From the NCBI RefSeq assembly GCF_014851565.1, contig NZ_JACVAA010000004.1, forward strand, positions 434,001 through 498,000: a stretch of DNA of 64,000 bases, read 5' to 3'. Below are positions 58,094 through 64,000 of the stretch, piece by piece. A program made the position numbers and the translations under genes. This DNA is from Pseudomonas sp. PDM15. Lineage in GTDB: Bacteria > Pseudomonadota > Gammaproteobacteria > Pseudomonadales > Pseudomonadaceae. A model generated the notes under the pieces. It saw nothing but the letters and a program-made list of their open reading frames with translations. It did no database searches and was not told the DNA's origin. Position 1 is the stretch's first letter. Each line of letters opens with the position of its first letter.

Positions 58094-58285
58094 ATGCGCA
58101 CCTTCAGCATCCTGTTACTCTGTGTGGCCGGCCTCGCCGGTTGCAGCGGCAAGGCGCCGAGCACCTGCGAGGTGCTCAGCCCGCCGGAAATCATACTGCC
58201 GTCCACCCAGGACGATCAGCGGGTCGAGGTGCAGAGCAGCGGTGACCCCACCGTGGACGGTAGCGCCCAGCAGGACTGCCCCTGA
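58094..58285 (+). CDS. Small lipoprotein of unknown function
   Basis: A 63-residue exported lipoprotein: signal peptide MRTFSILLLCVAGLAG followed by the lipid-Cys (lipobox LAGC). The mature ~47 residues are polar with two further cysteines (STCEV and QQDCP at the end) that could form a disulfide. I do not recognise the family. It is embedded between pgk and fda, 72 bases after pgk, with its ribosome site in a hairpin, and the next lipoprotein gene starts 13 bases after its stop. Confidence 0.78.
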   Translation: MRTFSILLLCVAGLAGCSGKAPSTCEVLSPPEIILPSTQDDQRVEVQSSGDPTVDGSAQQDCP

Positions 58286-58298
58286 CATGGAGTGAGCG

Positions 58299-58610
58299 AT
58301 GAAGGCGGTGATCCTGGCGTTGCCCGTCGTATTGCTGGCCGGCTGTGCCGGCCATCCGACGCCCAGCGATAGCTGGGCCCGCTGGGTCTGCGACAGCCAG
58401 GCCGAAGTGCTGTGGCGGCCGGTGGGCGATGAGGCGGTCGATCTGCGTCTCGGCGGCAGTGACATCGTTCACCGCCTGCAGCGCGAACCCTCGGGTTCCG
58501 GCGCGCTCTATAGCGACGGCATCCTGGCCTTCCATAGCAAGGGTGAGGAAGGCCTGGTGTACCGGGTGGCGGACAACGACCTGATCGGTCGCGGCTGCAA
58601 GGCACAGTAA
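58299..58610 (+). CDS. MliC-like lipoprotein (C-type lysozyme inhibitor family)
   Basis: A 103-residue lipoprotein: signal sequence and lipobox LLAGC at about residue 16, then a small beta-barrel with cysteines at WVCDSQ and GRGCKAQ likely joined by a disulfide. The segment SGSGALYSDGILAFHSKGEEG resembles the MliC/PliC family loop (S-x-G-x-x-Y-x-x-G...KG) that blocks C-type lysozyme. The resemblance is partial, so lysozyme inhibition is a proposal. It would sit in the outer membrane facing the periplasm. Cotranscribed with the preceding lipoprotein gene. Confidence 0.72.
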   Translation: MKAVILALPVVLLAGCAGHPTPSDSWARWVCDSQAEVLWRPVGDEAVDLRLGGSDIVHRLQREPSGSGALYSDGILAFHSKGEEGLVYRVADNDLIGRGCKAQ

Positions 58611-58802
58611 TTGCGGTAGAAGTGGCTCGGACCCGTCCGGGCGAGCAGTGCGGCGGGCGTTAGGGCCTCGTCGGATTCGAATCCCAGGTGCCGTTGGCGC
58701 GTGGGGCGGAGAGGGTTGACCCCCGATCCCCTGAAACTTGAACAACGCCTGCCCCTGCGGCAGGCTTGCACACTTAACGACCCTGATTTGGGAGCTTCAC
58801 AG
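58611..58802 (+). other. Leader region of fda
   Basis: 192 bases between the MliC-like gene and fda. It contains a TTGACC hexamer (58714 on) that could be a -35 box, and a short hairpin GCCTGCC...GGCAGGC (58749-58767) within 40 bases of the fda start. No terminator or extra gene is visible. fda may therefore have its own promoter. Confidence 0.45.
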
Positions 58803-59867
58803 ATGGCACTTATCAGCATGCGCCAGATGCTCGACCACGCCGCCGAATTCGGCTACGGCGTGCCGGCCTTCAACGTCAACAACCTCGAGCAGATGCGCGC
58901 GATCATGGAAGCGGCCGACAAGACCGACTCCCCGGTGATCGTCCAGGCTTCCGCCGGTGCCCGCAAATACGCCGGCGCACCCTTCCTGCGCCACCTGATC
59001 CTGGCTGCCATCGAAGAATTCCCACACATCCCGGTGTGCATGCACCAGGACCACGGCACCAGCCCGGACGTGTGCCAGCGCTCCATCCAGCTGGGCTTCA
59101 GCTCGGTGATGATGGACGGCTCGCTGAAAGAAGACGGCAAGACCCCGGCCGACTACGACTACAACGTCCGCGTCACCCAACAGACCGTAGCCTTCGCCCA
59201 CGCCTGCGGCGTGTCCGTAGAGGGCGAGCTGGGCTGCCTGGGCAGCCTGGAAACCGGCATGGCCGGTGAAGAAGACGGCGTCGGTGCCGAAGGCGTGCTG
59301 GACCACAGCCAACTGCTGACCGACCCGGAAGAAGCCGCCGACTTCGTCAAGCGCACCCAGGTCGACGCCCTGGCCATCGCCATCGGTACCAGCCACGGCG
59401 CCTACAAGTTCACCAAGCCGCCAACCGGCGACGTGCTCTCCATCGAGCGCATCAAGGAAATCCACAAGCGCATCCCCAACACCCACCTGGTGATGCACGG
59501 GTCCTCCTCGGTACCGCAAGAGTGGCTGAAGGTGATCAACGAGTTCGGCGGCGACATCAAGGAAACCTACGGCGTGCCGGTCGAGGAAATCGTCGAAGGC
59601 ATAAAGCACGGCGTGCGCAAGGTCAACATCGACACCGACCTGCGCCTGGCCTCCACCGGTGCGATCCGTCGCATGATGGCCGAGCACCCGAGCGAGTTCG
59701 ACCCGCGCAAGTTCTTCGCCAAGACCATCGTCGCCATGCGAGACATCTGCATCGCCCGCTACGAAGCCTTCGGCACCGCCGGCAATGCCTCCAAGATCAA
59801 GCCGATCTCCCTGGAAGGCATGTACCAGCGTTACGCCAGCGGCGAGCTGACCGCCAAGGTCAACTAA
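58803..59867 (+). CDS. fda: Class II fructose-1,6-bisphosphate aldolase
   Basis: A 354-residue zinc-dependent aldolase. Metal and active-site segments are [30 protein letters not shown] and [10 protein letters not shown], and the phosphate loop [11 protein letters not shown] is present. Start ATG at 58803 ([15 protein letters not shown]). Works with Epd, Pgk and Tkt of the same cluster; in pseudomonads it serves mainly gluconeogenesis because phosphofructokinase is absent. Followed by an intrinsic terminator. Confidence 0.97.
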   Translation: MALISMRQMLDHAAEFGYGVPAFNVNNLEQMRAIMEAADKTDSPVIVQASAGARKYAGAPFLRHLILAAIEEFPHIPVCMHQDHGTSPDVCQRSIQLGFSSVMMDGSLKEDGKTPADYDYNVRVTQQTVAFAHACGVSVEGELGCLGSLETGMAGEEDGVGAEGVLDHSQLLTDPEEAADFVKRTQVDALAIAIGTSHGAYKFTKPPTGDVLSIERIKEIHKRIPNTHLVMHGSSSVPQEWLKVINEFGGDIKETYGVPVEEIVEGIKHGVRKVNIDTDLRLASTGAIRRMMAEHPSEFDPRKFFAKTIVAMRDICIARYEAFGTAGNASKIKPISLEGMYQRYASGELTAKVN

Positions 59868-59882
59868 GCCACCCGCTGCACC

Positions 59883-59908
59883 GAAAGCCCCGCTCTGCGG
59901 GGCTTTCT
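59883..59908 (+). terminator. Intrinsic terminator of fda
   Basis: A stem AAAGCCCCGC / GCGGGGCTTT with a 2-base loop is followed by CTCTTAT, 16 bases after the fda stop. It ends the tkt-epd-pgk-fda cluster and marks the border to the variable region. Confidence 0.83.
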
Positions 59909-59927
59909 CTTATAGGGGCAGGATTTG

Positions 59928-60508
59928 ATGCAGCTGATCGAATGGATTCGACGCCGCAGGCGCGAACGTACGCGCGTGCTGTTTATCGCGCAGACCATGG
60001 GTGGGCCGCCGGAAACGGCCGCACTGACCTGGATGACGCGCCGTGCCCTGTTTGGCTTCACGGCGACGCTCTTCCAGATCGCCGGCGTGATCCCGCTGAT
60101 CCTCACCTTGCTGAAGCTTTGCCTGGAGTTCCCCAGCCTGAGTTACTGGCCGCAAATGCTCGTGATCATGGGAAGTCTTGTCGTGAGCTTCTGGCTTCTG
60201 CTGCGCTACCGGGAAGTCTGGGCGCTGACTCTGGCCGCCTTCTATCTGGCCTTTGCCGTCGTTCTGCTGGACTTCGCGGTGGCCAAACGCTGCTTGTGCC
60301 TGTGGTGGATCGTGATTGCCATACGCCGCCTCGCGGCCGGACTCTGGACATACCCAAACAGCGGTGTGAGCAGGAGATTCAGCTGGGCCACTACAGCCAC
60401 TGGATCGATGTCACCGGCACGAGGCTATGGATGAGCGATGAGCTTGCAGTCGAGTTACGCCGTGGCTTTTTGGGGTTGACCTACCCGCGCCTGGGGACCA
60501 CGCCATGA
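59928..60508 (+). pseudogene. Membrane protein gene with probable frameshift
   Basis: From the ATG at 59928 the reading frame gives a basic N-terminus (MQLIEWIRRRRRERTR) and two or three membrane helices (about residues 40-65, 80-95, 100-118). After about base 60330 this frame turns into low-quality sequence and stops at 60434. In another frame the sequence QEIQLGHYSHWIDVTGTRLWMSDELAVELRRG continues naturally to a TGA at 60508 that overlaps the ATG of the next gene (ATGA). This is the pattern of a single gene broken by an indel somewhere between about 60270 and 60340, by mutation or sequencing error. Family not recognised. Confidence 0.6.
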
Positions 60509-61035
60509 TCACCTTCATGCTGCTGTGGGGTGCTTTGGCTGCAGTGCTGGTTGGCTGGGCTAACCAGCGTGGTCATTATCTGCTGGGCAGGGAAAGCCGT
60601 GGTCTGCAGGCCCGGCTGGGCGATCCTGTGCGCAGTCTGCTCTCTGCCGAGCGGCAGGCGCTCACGCAGCGTTTTCATCTTGCCTTTCACTCGGATCTGG
60701 CGGTCTACCGACTGACCTGCAAGGTCGGGGTAGTGGGCTGGCGCGAACCACTCTTTCTGCTGCAGCCCTATCATCTGGATGGGCGCCTGCTGGTTGGCCT
60801 ACCTGAAAGCCTGTATAGCTGCGCAGAACCTCTGCTGGAGAATCAGGTGGAGTTGGTACTCAATCCCCACCAGGGGGCTCCACATGCCTTCGTGGTCAGC
60901 CTCAACGGTGCATCGCTACTATGCGACTGCGAGGCGCGTGCGGCCGGAATACTCTTGTCGCCGCCGTCTGCGCGACAACGGGTCGAGTCGCGGCCCGACT
61001 GTCAGTTCCACGCAATAGGTGGAGACGCCAAGTAG
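60505..61035 (+). CDS. Uncharacterised membrane-anchored protein
   Basis: A 176-residue protein. One N-terminal hydrophobic helix (MITFMLLWGALAAVLVGWA) anchors a soluble domain of about 150 residues with several cysteines (LTCKVG, YSCAEP, LLCDCEA). I do not recognise the family. Its ATG overlaps the end of the preceding broken frame by 4 bases, implying they were translated together. The following lipoprotein gene starts 40 bases after its stop, so the three form a probable operon. Confidence 0.65.
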   Translation: MITFMLLWGALAAVLVGWANQRGHYLLGRESRGLQARLGDPVRSLLSAERQALTQRFHLAFHSDLAVYRLTCKVGVVGWREPLFLLQPYHLDGRLLVGLPESLYSCAEPLLENQVELVLNPHQGAPHAFVVSLNGASLLCDCEARAAGILLSPPSARQRVESRPDCQFHAIGGDAK

Positions 61036-61075
61036 CGCGACGCTCCCCCCTCCTTCTGTCTCAGGGTGCTTGTTG

Positions 61076-61537
61076 ATGCTGTTGCGTTCCTTAGGAGTGT
61101 TCTCCGTCCTGCTACTGGCCGGCTGCGCCAGCCAGGCACCAAGCGAGCCGACGCGCACGCCGGTCGCCGCCGTGCAGGACGATCCACAGCGCTGCATCGA
61201 GCGCGCCGATTGCACCACCAAGGTCTCGCGGACCCTGCTGTTCGTCTTCGACTATGCCGCCGCCGGCGGTGCCTTGGTGCAGCGTCAGGGGCGCTTGTTG
61301 TTCACCCCGGACGAAGCGCCAGCCAGCGATTGGCCGGCGCTTGCCATTCGCCTGGCGGAGCCTGTCGACAGCCGCTTCGAGTTCGCAGTCGAGTGCAGGA
61401 GTTCAAGCTGCCGCTACGACGCCGAGGAGTTGCTACGGGTATACCGAAGCTACCTGGCCGATCGGCCCTGCTCGCTGCTGCTGGAAAGCGCCGTGCGCGC
61501 CTGTGGCGAAGTGGCGAAGGTGCCGCTGGCGCCCTAG
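61076..61537 (+). CDS. Uncharacterised cysteine-rich lipoprotein
   Basis: A 153-residue lipoprotein: MLLRSLGVFSVLLLAGC gives a signal peptide with lipobox LAGC. The mature protein carries six further cysteines in pairs (QRCIERADC, VECRSSSC, RPCSLL, RACGEV), suggesting a disulfide-stabilised periplasmic domain. Family unknown. The ATG at 61076 starts the signal peptide; a longer frame from 61019 is not plausible. It precedes the orphan type VI module and could be part of it or a leftover of another cargo. Confidence 0.68.
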   Translation: MLLRSLGVFSVLLLAGCASQAPSEPTRTPVAAVQDDPQRCIERADCTTKVSRTLLFVFDYAAAGGALVQRQGRLLFTPDEAPASDWPALAIRLAEPVDSRFEFAVECRSSSCRYDAEELLRVYRSYLADRPCSLLLESAVRACGEVAKVPLAP

Positions 61538-61700
61538 TCGCTCAGGCAGTCCAGCTCGCCGGGCGCCAGCAACTGCTCGGGGCCGGCGTCGGCGCTGTAC
61601 TGGCCGATCAGGTCCGGCTATCCAAGTCGCCGGCCAGAGCGCCTGCCAGGCACCGTCTTGTTCTACAAGAGCTAACGCCAAAGCACATGGAGTGCGTCGT
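61534..61700 (-). pseudogene. Decayed gene remnant (C-terminal end only)
   Basis: The minus strand encodes PDLIGQYSADAGPEQLLAPGELDCLSD followed by a stop at 61534-61536, and, one frame away upstream (61620-61680), ALVEQDGAWQALWPAT. Both pieces look like real protein joined by one or more small indels. No start codon, ribosome site or full domain remains. It is AT-poor like the core genome, unlike the adjacent effector, and its end overlaps the stop of the lipoprotein gene. Likely the tail of an older gene erased when the effector-immunity pair arrived. Confidence 0.5.
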
Positions 61701-61758
61701 CGAGCATTATGATGAAGGCGAGGAAGCGAAGGTCCATACAAAATAGGGAGGTTGGGGG

Positions 61759-62154
61759 TTACGGAGCCACCTCAAGCTGATACCGCCTCTCCACATATTG
61801 TCCAGCGCATTGGGTGCCGTAGGTGCTCGCATAAATCAGGACCTCATAAGTTCCTGCTTCTGCTGGGACTCCCTGAATCAGTCCGTGCTTTTCACGCTCA
61901 ATGTGGACTAGCTGAACTCCCGCAGGCAATGCACTCTCAGGGCTGGTGAGCAGCTTTCCCACCGGGGCGCTGGTATTGATCACGTCGATGCGGGCACTGT
62001 AAGGCGCACCTACTTTGCCGAGGGGTAGTGCTCTTGGCAGTATCTCTGGTGTGGCCCTCATGGCGCAGCTAGCAAGCACATTGCCAGTCATCCATGCCTC
62101 ACAGCCCCCCAGTGTTAGCGATAGTGCTGCAATAGAAAAAATCCTGAATTTCAT
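61759..62154 (-). CDS. Putative type VI immunity lipoprotein with Ig-like fold
   Basis: A 131-residue lipoprotein. MKFRIFSIAALSLTLGGC is a signal peptide with lipobox LGGC. The mature part has the pattern of a bacterial Ig-like (He_PIG type) domain: LGKVGAPYSARIDVINTSAP... LPAGVQLVHIEREKHGLIQGVPAEAGTYEVLIYAS. It starts 13 bases after the stop of the PAAR-fused effector gene on the same strand, the usual place of the immunity gene. A periplasmic lipoprotein immunity implies that the toxin acts in the periplasm. The region is AT-richer than the chromosome average here. Assignment as immunity rests on position and localisation, not on homology. Confidence 0.72.
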   Translation of the reverse strand: MKFRIFSIAALSLTLGGCEAWMTGNVLASCAMRATPEILPRALPLGKVGAPYSARIDVINTSAPVGKLLTSPESALPAGVQLVHIEREKHGLIQGVPAEAGTYEVLIYASTYGTQCAGQYVERRYQLEVAP

Positions 62155-62167
62155 CTTTGCGTCTCCA

Positions 62168-63457
62168 TCAGGGAATTCTGCTGAACACTTTGCCGCCGAA
62201 CATATCGCCAAGCAGCTTTTTCAATGTGAAGCCGCGAGTGATCTGATGGCTGAGCGAGCCCCAGGAGAAAAGATTTGATCCAGTAATTTCTTCTTCTAGA
62301 TTGGTCGTTGCTGTGACTTCACCTGCAGAAGTTTTCGGAGGACCCTCCCAGACAATCCAATGGTTCTTCCCTATTCCCATGCCGCCTTCGACCATAGAGG
62401 CACTGACCAGCGAAACGACATGGTGCTGTTGATCCAGGAAGCTAAAAAGATCCAGAAGTTGAGTTTGTCCGATACTACCCAGCTGTATGTTGTCGAACAC
62501 AAGGCTGGCTCCGGCGCGCACAAACCAAGACTCAAGTGTGCCGGGTAAGGTGATGCCTGCTGCTTGATCGTCGGGAGAGTCGTAGTCGAGAAATGTGTTT
62601 TCGCTATCACATAAGCTGGCAAGAGATATCCAGTCGATAGCGATGATCCGATCTCCGCCGGCATGCCTGCTGAAGTTCTTGGGGTTGCGACAGTCGTGGC
62701 TGGGTTTGATGTGCAGCTGCCCGATGTTTGTTTCGCCTTTCTCCCACAACTCAATGATTGCCTGGCTGTACAAGTCAGGCCTATCCATAAGTAATGCGTA
62801 GAAGAACGCGGCGGGACCGCAGAGTGATGCTTCGTCTTGCTGTGGGAAAGAGGAAACTCGCATCGTGCTCGCCAGATTTTGTCCATGTGCACGTGCCACC
62901 CGTACTCTGAGTTGCTCCAGAACTTTCTCTTTCTCGAATGGATCGGCGGGCGTGCCCATGGGGTGGGCGACGTCATTGAAAACTCTGTCTGTATTGGAGG
63001 CCTTCTGAAAGTCGCTCAGAATCTTTGAGGCTGCGTCCAAAGGACTCTGAGTTGCTGCACCTGATGGTGGTGGCACTGCGTTGGAAGGTGCTGCTGCTTT
63101 TGCAGGAGTGGTCATCGCAGTTGCTGTCACGGCGGCGGAGCCCGTTAGCTGCAGTGGGCTCACCGGGCTCATTGCCGCGCCGCCACCGGAGTTGCCGAGC
63201 AGCACATTGCCCGAGCCGGTGACGATCACGCCGCCGTGGGCGGTGGAGCTGCCCAGATGGGCGATCGGTTTGCCGTTGACCAGAATGGTGGGAATGCCGA
63301 CCGCGATGGCGTCGCCGCAGGCGGTCGGATCGCCAACCCGGGCGCTGGGCAGGTTGTTGATCAGGACGTTGGGTGATCCGGCGCTGACCGGGTTGGGGCC
63401 GTGGCCCGGAATCGGGCAGGCATCGGTGTCGGATACGCGGGCGGCGGGTTTGCCCAT
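62168..63457 (-). CDS. PAAR-domain type VI secretion effector with putative cysteine-hydrolase toxin domain
   Basis: A 429-residue protein. Residues 1-95 are a PAAR spike tip (MGKPAARVSDTDACPIPGHGPNPV, PSARVGDPTACGD, HGGVIVTGSGNVLLG) that sharpens VgrG and carries cargo. Residues about 96-140 are an Ala/Pro/Ser linker. Residues about 170-429 form the cargo. Cys213 in ASLCGPAAFFYALL and His366 in GKNHWIVWEG are arranged like the Cys/His pair of papain-like (C39/NlpC-type) hydrolases. No membrane helix is present. It probably cuts a peptide or peptidoglycan bond in the periplasm of rival cells. The ATG at 63457 has AGGAGA upstream. The cargo half is AT-richer than the PAAR half. No other type VI gene is in the window. 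Confidence 0.82.
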   Translation of the reverse strand: MGKPAARVSDTDACPIPGHGPNPVSAGSPNVLINNLPSARVGDPTACGDAIAVGIPTILVNGKPIAHLGSSTAHGGVIVTGSGNVLLGNSGGGAAMSPVSPLQLTGSAAVTATAMTTPAKAAAPSNAVPPPSGAATQSPLDAASKILSDFQKASNTDRVFNDVAHPMGTPADPFEKEKVLEQLRVRVARAHGQNLASTMRVSSFPQQDEASLCGPAAFFYALLMDRPDLYSQAIIELWEKGETNIGQLHIKPSHDCRNPKNFSRHAGGDRIIAIDWISLASLCDSENTFLDYDSPDDQAAGITLPGTLESWFVRAGASLVFDNIQLGSIGQTQLLDLFSFLDQQHHVVSLVSASMVEGGMGIGKNHWIVWEGPPKTSAGEVTATTNLEEEITGSNLFSWGSLSHQITRGFTLKKLLGDMFGGKVFSRIP

Positions 63458-63761
63458 GGCCAATCTCCTTATCGGCGTGCGCGAAAAGTGCAGACAGTGC
63501 CCCAGGGCGCCGTCCGCTGCCAGCATCGGCGCCCGGTTTTATGCGCTCGCTCACTGCTTTGTTGGTGGCTGCGCAACATGTTGCGCACTGGCACGGTCGT
63601 GCATCACGTTCGTCGGCTGCGCAAGTGCTGTCGAAGTTTTGCAATCAAGCCTTGCGCCGCGCTACCGATAACCGGGATATGCTGACAACAGGCTCATCCC
63701 GGGCCTTTCCCGCGGCGCAGTGCAGCGCGGGAGCACCGGCAGTCAGAGAGCAGGAGCAACC
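63458..63761. other. 304-base region between the PAAR gene and the last chemoreceptor
   Basis: A divergent gap. It holds the PAAR ribosome site (63460-63470), a perfect 16-base palindrome GCGCAACATGTTGCGC (63571-63586), and a sigma-28-type promoter (63645-63671) for the chemoreceptor. No protein gene is supported. Confidence 0.6.
63645..63671 (+). promoter_or_regulatory. FliA (sigma-28) type promoter for the chemoreceptor
   Basis: TCAAGCCT (63645-63652), an 11-base spacer, then ACCGATAA (63664-63671) closely match the flagellar sigma-28 pattern (TMAAG...N11...GCCGATAA). It lies about 90 bases upstream of the chemoreceptor ATG and fits the coregulation of chemoreceptors with flagella. Confidence 0.7.
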
Positions 63762-64000
63762 ATGGGCTCAATAAAAACAATCCAGGCCCGTTACACCCTC
63801 ATTTTCATTGCCTTCATCGCGGTGGTATTTCTGCTCACCGAAGAGGGTATCCGCCACTTCGTCACGCCCAAGCTCAAGGCCTCCGAGGAGCAGCTTGTAC
63901 TGGGGCGGGTCGGCACCATCTCCGAGACCATCCTCTTCGAGCTGGCCAAGGTCGAGGCACAGTCGCGCAGCATCACCCAGACCATTCCGCTGCTCGACAG
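63762..64000 (+). CDS. Methyl-accepting chemotaxis protein, N-terminal part (runs off the window)
   Basis: The first 79 or so codons of a membrane receptor: MGSIKTIQARYTLIFIAFIA begins a membrane helix (about residues 10-30), followed by a periplasmic helix (FVTPKLKASEEQLVLGRVGTISETILFELAKVEAQSRSITQT) typical of the start of a double-Cache chemoreceptor sensor domain. No stop occurs before the window end. The ATG at 63762 has AGGAG 5-6 bases upstream. The sigma-28-type promoter upstream supports the chemoreceptor assignment. Ligand unknown. Confidence 0.72.
   Translation, partial: MGSIKTIQARYTLIFIAFIAVVFLLTEEGIRHFVTPKLKASEEQLVLGRVGTISETILFELAKVEAQSRSITQTIPLLD

Noticed and set aside
58675..58705. 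TTCGAAT-containing stretch resembling a tRNA T-arm, possible tRNA or attachment site
   Set aside because: The flanking 5-base arms do not pair properly and no acceptor, D- or anticodon arm can be built around it.

Overview
This is high-GC chromosomal DNA from a gammaproteobacterium of the genus Pseudomonas. The main evidence is the uninterrupted metX / yggT-proC-yggS / pilT-pilU / pyrR-pyrB-pyrC' / tonB-gshB / pilGHIJK-chpABCDE / rsmE-bioA / ahcY-metF order, plus Pseudomonas-specific traits: a catalytically dead PyrC' paired with PyrB, an SAH riboswitch before ahcY, and the giant multi-phosphotransfer kinase ChpA. Several things differ from the P. aeruginosa PAO1 order as I remember it. No mexAB-oprM lies between yceI and the rhlE-type helicase, a dynamin-like GTPase follows metX, and the metK/tkt/epd/pgk/fda block sits close to ahcY. 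The species is therefore probably another Pseudomonas lineage.

Layout. Positions 1-4.9 kb (minus strand) hold the start of metX, a dynamin-like GTPase, and the yggS-proC-yggT-DUF167 operon. Positions 4.9-7.2 kb (plus) hold the twitching motors pilT and pilU. Positions 7.2-9.9 kb (minus) hold a uracil-DNA-glycosylase-like protein and a radical SAM protein downstream of a near-perfect LexA box. A TM2 membrane protein follows. Positions 10.6-16.4 kb (minus) hold gshB, tonB, algH/yqgE, ruvX, pyrR, pyrB and pyrC'. Positions 16.6-32.1 kb (plus) hold the complete Pil-Chp chemosensory cluster for type IV pili. Positions 32.1-44.3 kb hold a sodium/alanine symporter, rsmE, bioA, cytochrome b561-yceI, an RhlE helicase, a solute-binding protein, ppnN, and ahcY-metF under an SAH riboswitch. 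Positions 44.6-47.4 kb (plus) hold a PilJ-domain chemoreceptor, an acyl-CoA thioesterase and a c'-type cytochrome lipoprotein. Positions 47.4-52.3 kb (minus) hold ligB, metK with an ArsR-methyltransferase fusion, and a LysR regulator. Positions 52.4-59.9 kb (plus) hold a TDT-family transporter and the tkt-epd-pgk-(two small lipoproteins)-fda central-carbon cluster.

The last 4 kb is accessory DNA. It holds a frameshifted membrane gene, a small membrane protein, a cysteine-rich lipoprotein, a decayed gene remnant, and an orphan type VI secretion module. That module is a PAAR protein fused to a putative cysteine-hydrolase toxin, followed 13 bases later by a probable periplasmic immunity lipoprotein. 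The toxin half and the immunity gene are visibly AT-richer than the PAAR half. The window ends in the first codons of another chemoreceptor behind a flagellar sigma-28-type promoter.

Functional themes are surface motility and sensing (pilTU, pilG-chpE, two extra chemoreceptors), the activated methyl cycle (ahcY, metF, metK, ArsR-methyltransferase), pyrimidine synthesis, and lower sugar metabolism. Three copies of a roughly 140-175 bp imperfect palindrome, each touching the stop codon of a plus-strand gene, are the most interesting non-coding signal. No rRNA, tRNA, CRISPR array, insertion sequence or replication origin was seen.
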